DNA of 64,000 nt from Deltaproteobacteria bacterium (GTDB taxonomy: Bacteria > Desulfobacterota > Binatia > HRBIN30 > CADEER01), in NCBI GenBank assembly GCA_029262455.1, contig JAJCZJ010000086.1, forward strand, positions 116,140 to 180,139, written 5' to 3'. Both the position numbers and the translations under genes were made by a program. Positions 8,145 through 15,650 of this stretch are shown here, piece by piece. Numbering within the stretch: position 1 is the first letter of the stretch; the number at the start of each line of letters is the position of its first letter. The notes below the pieces were generated by a model. The model saw only the letters and a list, made by a program, of their open reading frames with translations. It did not search any database and was not told where the DNA came from.

Positions 8145-9635
8145 CTAGCGATCGATCAATCGAGCGTATTCGTAGATTCCCGTTCCTATTGCACCGCTGT
8201 TTTCGTTGTGGATGCGTGCCGGGCCGAACGTAACGCGAGCCCGTCTGCCTGGCCCGACAGGGCGCGCGATGGACATACGCCCGAGTGGGGTGACCACGAT
8301 GCGGTCCCCGTCTTCTACGATGACAAGTTCGTGGGGCGTGTAGCCGTCGCGATCGAGGGAGACCCGAGCTGTCGATCGGTCGGCCGGTTTGTTGCGGAGG
8401 GTGCGGGCGCTGCCGTCGGCGAACGCCGCATGAGCGACCCAGCGGGTGCGGCTCGCTCGACGCCAGCCGCCCCACTGTCGGGGCGTAGCGAAGCCGGTGC
8501 AATCGACTTCAAAGCGTTCACCGCCTATGTCGATCGCACCCAAGACCGAGCCACTGTCATTTGAACCACTGCGCAATCGAAGATCGACCGCGGCATTGCG
8601 CAGGGAGGATCGTGCCAGCGCACACTCGAGGTCGACGTAGTCGTCGCCGCTCGGACTGATGAGTACGGTGCCTCGAAATGAGAGAATTAAGTCGAGCCCT
8701 TCTTGCGTGAAAACCGGACCGTCGCGGCCGAGTTTGCGGAGGCTCTTGGCCTCCCCAGTGTACAGCGCGACTCGCCCGTCGCAGAAGATGACAGCGAGAC
8801 GTGCAAAGCTCGCACTGGCGAAGGAATCGATGCTGGCTAGCAGGGTGATGCCGGCGCGCTCGTCGTAGAGTTGCAGGGACGCTGCTTGGTGGTTGGTCCG
8901 TGCTGGCCGACCCTCATTTTTCCGGTTCTTTTTCAGGCTCTTCGACATTGCCTCGGCGATCTCGGCGACGAAGGCGGTGCGCTGTGGCCCCGGCCATCGC
9001 AACGGAATCCCGAGCTCGATCTGCACTGCATCGCATCGCCCATCTGTAACGGCTTGAGAGAGAGGTTCCGGAATCTCGTTGGCGCGGGTGCCATCGCGGC
9101 GAAACAGTTGGAGGAGGTTGTTTCGGGTACGCGCCGGAAATCGCTCGCCGCACGAGTAATGCGCCTCGCTGCCGCTGGCCATCAGTGTGACGAGGAAGTC
9201 TTCGAAGAATTCCGGGGATATCGTGAGCGGCATTTCTGCCGTCGGTTTGGTGTTTTTCTCCAGGGGAGCGCCGATGCCGAAATCGCAGCGGCTCTGGTTG
9301 ACGTTCCAGCCGTGCACAACGACGATTTTGAGTCGATCGTGCGCTGCGAGGATGGCGCCGGCCATCTCGGTCAGTTGAGATAAGAATTGCGGTGCTCGCT
9401 GCCGTACCTGGGTGATGCGGTTGAGGTCCACTGTGTTGCGGTCGATGCTATTGTTGATAAGGTACGACGAGTCTGTTTGTTGAGCCATTTCGACCGCGAG
9501 GTCGGCCGTGTGAAGATCGTTGATTCGCCAACGTCGATCGCCACGTCTTGGGGCTGGCGGGGGAGACTCCGTAGCGCGTTGGCCGCCGTGCGGAGCGACG
9601 AATAGGATTGAGCTTGGGCCGCGATGTTTTGGCAT
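8145..9635 (-). CDS. N-formylglutamate amidohydrolase-like protein with long C-terminal part
   Basis: A 496-residue protein. The first ~250 residues resemble N-formylglutamate amidohydrolase/HutG-like enzymes: APHGGQR near the start, then DLHTADLA and DRNTVDLNR, which match the metal-site and arginine motifs of that superfamily. The second half, after about residue 260, is beta-rich with no family I recognise. No other histidine-degradation gene is nearby, so an hut role is not supported. It is convergent with the acyl-CoA dehydrogenase gene. The start has only a weak ribosome-binding site. The fold call is moderate, the function is unknown. Confidence 0.6.
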   Translation of the reverse strand: MPKHRGPSSILFVAPHGGQRATESPPPAPRRGDRRWRINDLHTADLAVEMAQQTDSSYLINNSIDRNTVDLNRITQVRQRAPQFLSQLTEMAGAILAAHDRLKIVVVHGWNVNQSRCDFGIGAPLEKNTKPTAEMPLTISPEFFEDFLVTLMASGSEAHYSCGERFPARTRNNLLQLFRRDGTRANEIPEPLSQAVTDGRCDAVQIELGIPLRWPGPQRTAFVAEIAEAMSKSLKKNRKNEGRPARTNHQAASLQLYDERAGITLLASIDSFASASFARLAVIFCDGRVALYTGEAKSLRKLGRDGPVFTQEGLDLILSFRGTVLISPSGDDYVDLECALARSSLRNAAVDLRLRSGSNDSGSVLGAIDIGGERFEVDCTGFATPRQWGGWRRASRTRWVAHAAFADGSARTLRNKPADRSTARVSLDRDGYTPHELVIVEDGDRIVVTPLGRMSIARPVGPGRRARVTFGPARIHNENSGAIGTGIYEYARLIDR

Positions 9636-9689
9636 GCCGTAGGTCGGGGGCGCGCTATAAAACCCTTAATTTCTGTGACGTTTCTTGGA

Positions 9690-9718
9690 TTGAATTGCGA
9701 GTCAGTTACGGCTAGACT
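9690..9718 (+). promoter_or_regulatory. Candidate sigma-70 promoter
   Basis: TTGAAT at 9690-9695 and TAGACT at 9713-9718 are separated by exactly 17 bases, a fair match to a housekeeping promoter. It lies about 75 bases upstream of the small ribbon-helix-helix/zinc protein start at 9793. Start-site mapping would be decisive. Confidence 0.45.
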
Positions 9719-9792
9719 TATCAACTGGCAAGGGGAATGCCGGGGCTTCGAATCGGGTACAACTACTAGGTTCAGGGATAGGAGAACAAGAG

Positions 9793-10116
9793 ATGCGATC
9801 TGATTTACGACTGAGCGATCTCGGCAAGAGCGAAAAGGCAATCAGCAAGCTGATGAACGTCAAGATTCCGACAGACGTCAGTGAAGCGATCCATCGCGTC
9901 GCCAAGGAGATGGGCGCTTCAAAGACCGAAGTCGTCATTGCTCTATTGAACGAGGGGCTAGATGTCACAACAGACGCGCTGAAAGGGTGGAAGCCCCCGA
10001 AGCTTGATTTGCCGCCGCCGAAGCGGGTCTGTACCGTGAAGGGGTGTGAACGGGCCTATGTGGCGAAGGGTTTTTGCGCCAGCCATTACCAGGCCGCGCG
10101 CCGTGGAAGTATCTGA
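9793..10116 (+). CDS. Small ribbon-helix-helix plus zinc-finger-like protein
   Basis: A 107-residue protein with two recognisable parts. Residues ~20-60 (KIPTDVSEAIHRVAKEMG, then TEVVIALLNEGLD) resemble a ribbon-helix-helix DNA-binding fold, as in CopG/Arc repressors. The C-terminal 30 residues carry C-x4-C, C-x2-H spacing (VCTVKGCERAYVAKGFCASH) ending in a basic YQAARRG tail, like small zinc knuckles of phage and mobile-element proteins. A good site (GGAGAACAAGAG) precedes ATG 9793. A DNA-binding regulator is the natural inference. No toxin partner of antitoxin type is adjacent. Confidence 0.65.
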   Translation: MRSDLRLSDLGKSEKAISKLMNVKIPTDVSEAIHRVAKEMGASKTEVVIALLNEGLDVTTDALKGWKPPKLDLPPPKRVCTVKGCERAYVAKGFCASHYQAARRGSI

Positions 10117-10146
10117 GCGACGGCTGTTGCCGATTCGCTTCTATGT

Positions 10147-10175
10147 GCGGGTTCAGGCTGCTAGCCTGAACCCGC
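10147..10175 (+). terminator. Perfect 13-bp hairpin after the small regulator
   Basis: GCGGGTTCAGGCT (10147-10159) and its exact complement (10163-10175) form a 13-bp stem with a 3-nt loop. It follows the stop at 10116 by 30 bases. There is no U-run, because the next open frame's ATG begins at 10177. It may be a terminator or an operator/regulatory hairpin. Confidence 0.55.
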
Positions 10176-10176
10176 G

Positions 10177-10686
10177 ATGCTTAGAGTGCGGTACCTTCCA
10201 ATTCTGATTGTCCTATCCTCGGTGCATGTTGCGCCTACGCTCGGTCAGCGGTTGCCCTGCACGACGGTCCTGCGCGAACTGCACAAGGTTGAGCAACTTG
10301 GCGGGTTGCGTGGCGGTGATCCCGGGCGGATCGCGAAGACACTTGGGACGACGACAGCTTGGGTTGAGCGTTGCGCCAGTGCTTTTGGCCGTCGATTGCA
10401 GAGTCCGGGCTCTTCTGAGAGGCGGCGGCTGCAGCAAGAACCCTTGTGGGAGTCGAGCGAACCCGATGAGCTAGCGCGAGAGGAACTCGACACGGAGTCC
10501 GATGTCCTGGTCAATGCGGTGCCCTACCGTGACAAAGCACGCGCACGTGGGTTCAATCGCAATGCGGATGACTGGCGACCGTTCGAGCTTCAAGGGTGGG
10601 AGCCGAGTACCCGTCAATGGTCGCCCTATCTCTACGATCCGCAGCGCACCAAGAACGATCCGGTCCCGGGGTTAGTTCGCGAATAG
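10177..10686 (+). CDS. Hypothetical exported protein
   Basis: A frame of 169 codons starting with a basic-hydrophobic stretch (MLRVRYLPILIVLSSVHVAP) that looks like a cleavable signal peptide ending near Gly-Gln. The remainder is charged and Trp/Tyr-rich at its end (WRPFELQGWEPSTRQWSPYL) with no family I recognise. The ATG abuts a perfect hairpin (10147-10175), so no normal ribosome-binding site is available; GTG 10186 is an alternative start that keeps the signal peptide. It ends shortly before the phosphoglycerate mutase gene on the same strand. Existence as a gene is moderately likely. Confidence 0.5.
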   Translation: MLRVRYLPILIVLSSVHVAPTLGQRLPCTTVLRELHKVEQLGGLRGGDPGRIAKTLGTTTAWVERCASAFGRRLQSPGSSERRRLQQEPLWESSEPDELAREELDTESDVLVNAVPYRDKARARGFNRNADDWRPFELQGWEPSTRQWSPYLYDPQRTKNDPVPGLVRE

Positions 10687-10733
10687 TCCGACAGCCGTGA
10701 CGCGAGCGGCCCGAATGGTTGAGAGGATAGGTG

Positions 10734-11342
10734 ATGGGGAAGTTGGTGTTGGTTCGGCACGGGCAGTCGCAGTGGAATCTCGAGAACCGCTTCACTGGCT
10801 GGGAAGACGTGCCGTTGACGGATCAAGGGCGCGACGAGGCGCAGCGGGCCGGGGTTTCTTTGGCGGGCATCAAGTTCGATCAAGCTTTCACTTCAAAACT
10901 TCAGCGAGCCGCGAAGACACTGGAGATCATTCTCGCCGAAAACACCCATTCCGAAGTTCCGACTACGTGTGACGAGGCCCTCAATGAGCGTCACTACGGA
11001 CAGCTGCAGGGGTTGAATAAGGCTGATACCGCTAAGAAGTACGGCGACGAACAAGTGCATATCTGGCGACGAAGTTATGACGTCGCCCCTCCAGGAGGAG
11101 AGAGTCTGGCTGACACAGCCGCCCGGACGCTGCCGTACTTCGAATCGACGATCGCGCCATTGGCCAAGAGAGGCGAAAACGTTCTAGTCGCAGCTCATGG
11201 AAACTCGCTGCGTTCGATCGTGATGGATCTTGAAGAACTCAGTCGTGAAGAGGTGATGGCACTCAATATTCCGACCGGAGTGCCGATCGTTTACGACATC
11301 GATCCGGACGGAAAGATTGCGGCGAAGGCAATTTTCGGCTGA
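10734..11342 (+). CDS. gpmA: 2,3-bisphosphoglycerate-dependent phosphoglycerate mutase
   Basis: A 202-residue glycolytic enzyme interconverting 3- and 2-phosphoglycerate through a phosphohistidine. The RHG catalytic motif is at the N-terminus ([18 protein letters not shown]), the second active-site element [14 protein letters not shown] is in the middle, and the second histidine lies in [16 protein letters not shown] near the C-terminus is also conserved. It is shorter than the ~250-residue E. coli enzyme, as in many compact GpmA forms. ATG 10734 is preferred over GTG 10731 because a GAGAGG site lies 7 bases upstream. Confidence 0.93.
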   Translation: MGKLVLVRHGQSQWNLENRFTGWEDVPLTDQGRDEAQRAGVSLAGIKFDQAFTSKLQRAAKTLEIILAENTHSEVPTTCDEALNERHYGQLQGLNKADTAKKYGDEQVHIWRRSYDVAPPGGESLADTAARTLPYFESTIAPLAKRGENVLVAAHGNSLRSIVMDLEELSREEVMALNIPTGVPIVYDIDPDGKIAAKAIFG

Positions 11343-11357
11343 CTTGGAGTCGGCGGG

Positions 11358-11726
11358 TCAGACGATTTCGATTCTTGCCGCGACCGCTTCTTTCGCCGCG
11401 CCGAATAATCGGATGATTCGGTAGCTCCAATACTTCTTGCCGATTTGCTCGACGACAGCTTGTACTTCGTCCACGGACTCGAGCGGTGTGGCGACCGCGT
11501 CGATCGGTCCGTCTCCGAAGTCCACACGCACCTGCGGCGACTTCGAGAGATTGCGGTACCACATGGCCGGTTTCTTGGCGACATGTTGCACCAATATCGA
11601 CCGCGGTCCGTCGACCACGAACCAGATCTTGACGGCGCGCGGCTTGCCCGAGCGGCGTCCGGTTGTGGTCAATTCCACTGTCTTTACCCGCTGGAGCTTG
11701 TCGGCGTCGAAAGAGGCTGAGGTCAT
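11358..11726 (-). CDS. DDN-type nitroreductase family (deazaflavin/F420-like) protein
   Basis: A 122-residue beta-barrel protein of the nitroreductase/DUF385 family related to the mycobacterial F420-dependent DDN reductase. Typical elements are ELTTTGRRSGKPRAVKIWFV near the start, ILVQHVAKKPAMWYRNL in the middle and PQVRVDFGDGPIDA. ATG 11726 has GGTGGA just upstream; the frame stays open for 55 more codons, which are proline/serine-rich and unlike the family, so they are left out. Cofactor (F420, flavin or none) cannot be decided. It converges on gpmA with a 15-bp gap. Confidence 0.75.
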   Translation of the reverse strand: MTSASFDADKLQRVKTVELTTTGRRSGKPRAVKIWFVVDGPRSILVQHVAKKPAMWYRNLSKSPQVRVDFGDGPIDAVATPLESVDEVQAVVEQIGKKYWSYRIIRLFGAAKEAVAARIEIV

Positions 11727-12178
11727 TCCACCAGCATAGACGCGTGACCTACTCTTCGAAAGGCGTGCGCCTCGGGTGCGCCTCGGTCGGGGTTTGGGGG
11801 GCGTGGGATGGGTGCTCGGGGGGCTCGAGGAGCACGCGAAAAGGGGGGCAATTGCGCGCTCGGAAGAACAAATACGGCTCAACCCACCCATCCCACTGGA
11901 GGACCACGAAGTGATGTTCTTCGTTGGTTCACCTTAAGAAGCAGCAGGTTCTGTGCCAGATGGGCCGGGACGGTGGCTAGGGGCTCGTTTCGCACCTGTT
12001 GAGCCCCAACCTTGCGGGATTGCAAGGGTGGCTTTGCAGAACCGTCACCCTGTAGGTTTTACGGGGTTCTTGTACCTTGCATCCTTGCGAGGGGCGGCTT
12101 TCGGCTTTAGCAGCTCGATGGAAGGGGAGGCGGTAACCAGCGAGGGGTTTGTAGCGACCGATTTGTCGATCCGCCGGG
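11727..12178. other. 452-bp region with no supported gene
   Basis: I see no convincing gene here. A 12-bp inverted repeat, GTGGGATGGGTG at 11803-11814 and its complement at 11885-11896, brackets a 70-base stretch. A short CCTTGC/GCAAGG stem lies at about 12012-12029. An open frame at 11953-12186 lacks a ribosome-binding site and family features. Confidence 0.5.
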
Positions 12179-13711
12179 CTAGCTGACTCCGCGCGAGCGT
12201 GGGGCGGTTCGGATGGCGCGGTCGAGGGCCCAGGCGCGAATCTGCTCGACTTGCTCCCGCATGGTTTGTGAAAGAGGAACGATTTTTCCGGTCTGGTTCA
12301 ACAAGTCGTCGCTCTCCAGGTCTCGGTCCGCGAGCCTGGCGGTTGTGATCGCGCCGATGACGCACTGCTCGACTTCTGCGCCGGTCCACCCCTTGGTGAA
12401 CTGCCGCAAACGATCGATTTCCAGGGTGTCCGCATCGACGCCGCGTCGCTCCAGATGGATCTTGCAGATCTCCATCCGCTCTTCCTCGTTTGGTAGGTCG
12501 ACGAAGAACACTTCATCAAATCGCCCTTTGCGGATCATTTCTGCCGGCAGCAAATCGATGCGATTCGCTGTGGCTGCGACAAACAATCCACGGGCTTTCT
12601 CTTGCATCCAGGTGAGAAAGAACGCGAAAATTCGGCCGAGAGTTCCGGCCGCGTCACTGGCACTGGCGCTGACGCCCATCTCAATCTCATCGAACCACAG
12701 GACCGCCGGTGCCATCTCTTCCATGGTCTTGCAGGCGGCGACGAACGTAGCCTCGGGATTTCCGTATCGACCCGAAAAGATCTCGATCATGTCAATGCGG
12801 TAGAGTGGTAGGTTGAAGGAGGAACCGATTGCCTTCACTGCGAGGCTCTTGCCACAGCCGGACACGCCCATGAGTAGAATGCCTTTGGGAACGATTTCGC
12901 GTGCTACATCGTCGTCCATCGCGAACAGCTTTCGTCGTTCGAGTAACCACTTTTTGAGAATCGGAGCACCGCCGATTTCGTCGAGGGCGATTGGGTTCGA
13001 GATGTACTCGATTACGCCGGTTTTCTTCTTTACCAGCAGGTGCTTTTCCTCGAGCAGGTACGGCACCGAGTCGGCATTGATTCTCGGGTCCGCCGCAGCG
13101 GCGCGCCGCAGCGCGTGACGCGATTCGTTGATCGTCAATCCCTGCAGGGCCCGACCGATCTGATTGATCGTGGACTCATCGGTGTCGAGCGTGACGCCGC
13201 TCGACGATAGCTCTGCTGCTTCGCGATGTACGTACTCTTTGAGCTCTTCGAAGTCGGGTAACGGCAGTTCGATCAGCACGAGGTCGCGGGTCAGTTCGTC
13301 CGGTATATACGCGACCGGCGAGGAGATGAAAACGAACTTCCCTGAGTCGATGCAATACGAATAGATGTCGCGCAGGCGGCGCACGAGTTCGTGCGACTCC
13401 CGCATCGGCCCGTGCAGATCCTGAAAGTGAAAGATGGCCGGCCCTTGGTACTCGATGACAAAGTCGAGGGCGGCCCGTGCTCCAGCGGCGGCGTCGATTT
13501 GAATGGCTCCATCGGCCGCTTTCATGCCCTCGGTTTCCGACCATGTGAAGATCGGCGGCGTAGTTTCGAAGAGCAGTCTTGCACCCTCGCCTAATAAAAG
13601 CGCGGCCCGTTCTTCTTCTGCGGTGTGGATATAGATGATCGGGCGCCCCGCATCGACGAGCTCTTTGATCTCGGCGAGCGAGCGTGGGACCTGATCGCTT
13701 GCTTCACTCAT
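12179..13711 (-). CDS. AAA+ ATPase, Ycf46-like
   Basis: A 510-residue cytoplasmic AAA+ ATPase resembling the Ycf46 group seen in cyanobacteria, plastids and other bacteria. The N-terminal ~200 residues form a degenerate ATPase-like domain (GRPIIYIHTAEEERA, then ELTRDLVLIELPLPDFEEL). The C-terminal module has Walker A GVSGCGKS near residue 280, Walker B VLWFDEIE near 337, and the second region of homology ATANRIDLLPAEMIRKGRFD with the arginine finger. Cyanobacterial Ycf46 has been tied to inorganic carbon and CO2 responses, but the function here is unknown. It appears monocistronic. Confidence 0.85.
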   Translation of the reverse strand: MSEASDQVPRSLAEIKELVDAGRPIIYIHTAEEERAALLLGEGARLLFETTPPIFTWSETEGMKAADGAIQIDAAAGARAALDFVIEYQGPAIFHFQDLHGPMRESHELVRRLRDIYSYCIDSGKFVFISSPVAYIPDELTRDLVLIELPLPDFEELKEYVHREAAELSSSGVTLDTDESTINQIGRALQGLTINESRHALRRAAAADPRINADSVPYLLEEKHLLVKKKTGVIEYISNPIALDEIGGAPILKKWLLERRKLFAMDDDVAREIVPKGILLMGVSGCGKSLAVKAIGSSFNLPLYRIDMIEIFSGRYGNPEATFVAACKTMEEMAPAVLWFDEIEMGVSASASDAAGTLGRIFAFFLTWMQEKARGLFVAATANRIDLLPAEMIRKGRFDEVFFVDLPNEEERMEICKIHLERRGVDADTLEIDRLRQFTKGWTGAEVEQCVIGAITTARLADRDLESDDLLNQTGKIVPLSQTMREQVEQIRAWALDRAIRTAPRSRGVS

Positions 13712-13766
13712 GTGGTGGGTTCTCCAGGGTTTCGGACTGTGACGATTGTGTAGCGAATTGATTCGA

Positions 13767-14888
13767 TTATCCGACGACCTGATCGGATCTTAGTTGTGCG
13801 ATTTTGTCCGCAGACATTCCGAGCTGTTCTAGGACTTGATCCGTGTGTTCCCCAGACTCAGGCCGCTTGGCGCCAGCTGAGCCGGGTGTTCGCGACAGAC
13901 GTGGGGCCGGCGCTGGTTCGGTGTGGCCGTCGCTTGCGACGACCAGGGTGTCGCGACCGCTATTGTGGGGGTGCTTGGCGACTTCGCCCAGGCGCAGCAC
14001 AGGGGTCGTGCAAGCGTCGGTTCCGTCGAAGATCGCGCACCACTCGTCGCGGGTCTTGGATTTAAAGACGGCGGTGAAGCGCTCGAACACTGTTGGCCAG
14101 CCCTCCCGGTCCATTTGTGCGGGTAGGTCGGCGTCGGTGAGGCCGAGACCGTCGAGAAGTGCCGCGTAGAACTGCGGCTCGATGGCGCCGACGGCCATGT
14201 AGAGACCGTCCTTGGTCTCATAGGTGTCGTAAAACGGCGCCCCGGAATCGAGCAGGTTGGTTCCGTGCTGCTCGTTCCAAAATCCGAACTGCAGGAACTT
14301 GAACAAAAAGGTCGTTAGATGGGCGGCGCCGTCGACCATGGCAGCATCGATGACTTGGCCCTTGCCGGAGCGGTTGCGTTCGATGAGGGAGAACGCAATC
14401 CCCATTGCGCACAGCATGCCGCCACCTGCGAAGTCGCCTACCAGGTTGACTGGCGCCAGCGGACGCTCTCCTTTGCGGCCAATCGCCCCGAGCGCGCCCG
14501 CAGTTGCGATGTAGTTGATATCGTGGCCAGCCATGCTTGCGTACGTACCCTGCTGGCCGAAGCCGGTGAGTCTTGCGTAGATCAGCTTTTCGTTGCGCGC
14601 CTGGGCAACGTCCGGTCCGAGTCCTAGCCGCTCCATCACCCCGGGGCGGAAGGGTTCGATCAGGATGTCTGCCTTCTCGGTAAGCTGCAAGACTGTCTCG
14701 ACGCCTTCGGGCTTCTTGAGGTCGACCGCGATTGAGCGTTTGCCGCGTGAGAGGAAGTCGCCGGATTTGGCCCCAAGCCGATCGACCCGAACGACATCCG
14801 CTCCGAAGTCGGCTAGAATCATTCCACAGTACGGAACGGGCGCGAGGCCCGCCATTTCGATGACGCGAATACCCTGGAGTGCCTGCAT
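13767..14888 (-). CDS. CaiB/BaiF family CoA-transferase (AMACR-like)
   Basis: A 373-residue class III CoA-transferase/racemase. The N-terminal signature LQGIRVIEMAGLAPVPYCGM and LADFGADVVRVDRLGAK matches alpha-methylacyl-CoA racemases, which epimerise branched 2-methylacyl-CoAs from sterol and isoprenoid breakdown. The GDFAGGGMLCAMGIAFSL segment holds the family's catalytic aspartate region. It sits near other acyl-CoA genes in this window but is not in an operon with them. A CoA-transferase specific for another acid is the alternative. Confidence 0.87.
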   Translation of the reverse strand: MQALQGIRVIEMAGLAPVPYCGMILADFGADVVRVDRLGAKSGDFLSRGKRSIAVDLKKPEGVETVLQLTEKADILIEPFRPGVMERLGLGPDVAQARNEKLIYARLTGFGQQGTYASMAGHDINYIATAGALGAIGRKGERPLAPVNLVGDFAGGGMLCAMGIAFSLIERNRSGKGQVIDAAMVDGAAHLTTFLFKFLQFGFWNEQHGTNLLDSGAPFYDTYETKDGLYMAVGAIEPQFYAALLDGLGLTDADLPAQMDREGWPTVFERFTAVFKSKTRDEWCAIFDGTDACTTPVLRLGEVAKHPHNSGRDTLVVASDGHTEPAPAPRLSRTPGSAGAKRPESGEHTDQVLEQLGMSADKIAQLRSDQVVG

Positions 14889-14960
14889 ACTCGTGGCTCC
14901 TTTGACTGGCAGGAAGAGGATCTAGTTACGGACTCGTCTGAGCAAAGACAAGACTGGGAG

Positions 14961-15650
14961 ATGATCCTGGCACGGTTTGGTGCTCAATGCAGTGCCGGGG
15001 GGTTGGATCTGTGTCAGGCGCTGCGGGTGGATTGGTACAATAATGTTGTCGACGAGCCTCTCCAGCTCCCGACCTTCGGTGTACCGAATCGTTTGGCCGC
15101 GATCGTCGGCAATACCTCTGCCCTTTGGCGACCACTGCTTTCTTCTCTGCGTGTGAATCCAGAGCTGATGAGCTCTTCGAATCCGGTCGAAGACTACTGC
15201 GTCGAACTGATCAGCAGTGCGGCGGCAGCGACCGGGACGGCGACCGAAATACGCTGGGCTCATTCGGTAGGCCGCGGCATGGTAGCGATCCAGCGGCTGG
15301 CCCAACTTGCCGGCCTAGCTTTCTTGTCGCCCGCGCATCTCAGTGTCCACGCTACCTATGGACCTTGGATCGCGTTGCGCGCCGTGGCGGTATTTGATGT
15401 AGCGGCTCCGAATATGAAGGCGCCCCGGATGGTGTCTCCGTGCGATCGTTGCGACGAGGGTTGCAAGCGTGTGTTTGATCAGGTCTCTCAAAAACAATAC
15501 GCCGGTTGGCGGGATTGGTTGGCTGTGCGCGACGCGTGTCCGCACGGTCGCGAGCACCGCTATTGCGAGGATCAAATTATCTACCACTACAAAAAGGACC
15601 CGCGTACTTTGCGGACCTCAGCGAACAAAGACGACTTCGAACGGAGGTAG
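14961..15650 (+). CDS. MMACHC (CblC)-like cobalamin-processing protein
   Basis: A 229-residue protein resembling animal MMACHC/CblC, which binds imported cobalamins and removes the upper ligand (decyanation, dealkylation). Matching blocks are VDWYNNVV (human VGWYNAVL), NPVEDYC (human DPVDQC), AHLSVHATYGPWIALRAV (human IHPRFGGWFAIRGV) and WRDWLAVRDACP (human WRDWTYRDAVTP). A Cys-rich PCDRCDEGC insert is extra. Its place beside a B12 uptake locus supports the call. ATG 14961 has no well-spaced Shine-Dalgarno; the frame is open upstream and AGGAAGAGG at 14911-14919 suggests a possible non-standard earlier start. The last 33 bases overlap the convergent gene at 15618. Confidence 0.78.
   Translation: MILARFGAQCSAGGLDLCQALRVDWYNNVVDEPLQLPTFGVPNRLAAIVGNTSALWRPLLSSLRVNPELMSSSNPVEDYCVELISSAAAATGTATEIRWAHSVGRGMVAIQRLAQLAGLAFLSPAHLSVHATYGPWIALRAVAVFDVAAPNMKAPRMVSPCDRCDEGCKRVFDQVSQKQYAGWRDWLAVRDACPHGREHRYCEDQIIYHYKKDPRTLRTSANKDDFERR

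Noticed and set aside
11953..12186. 77-codon frame in the 11.7-12.2 kb gap
   Set aside because: No ribosome-binding site or recognisable features.
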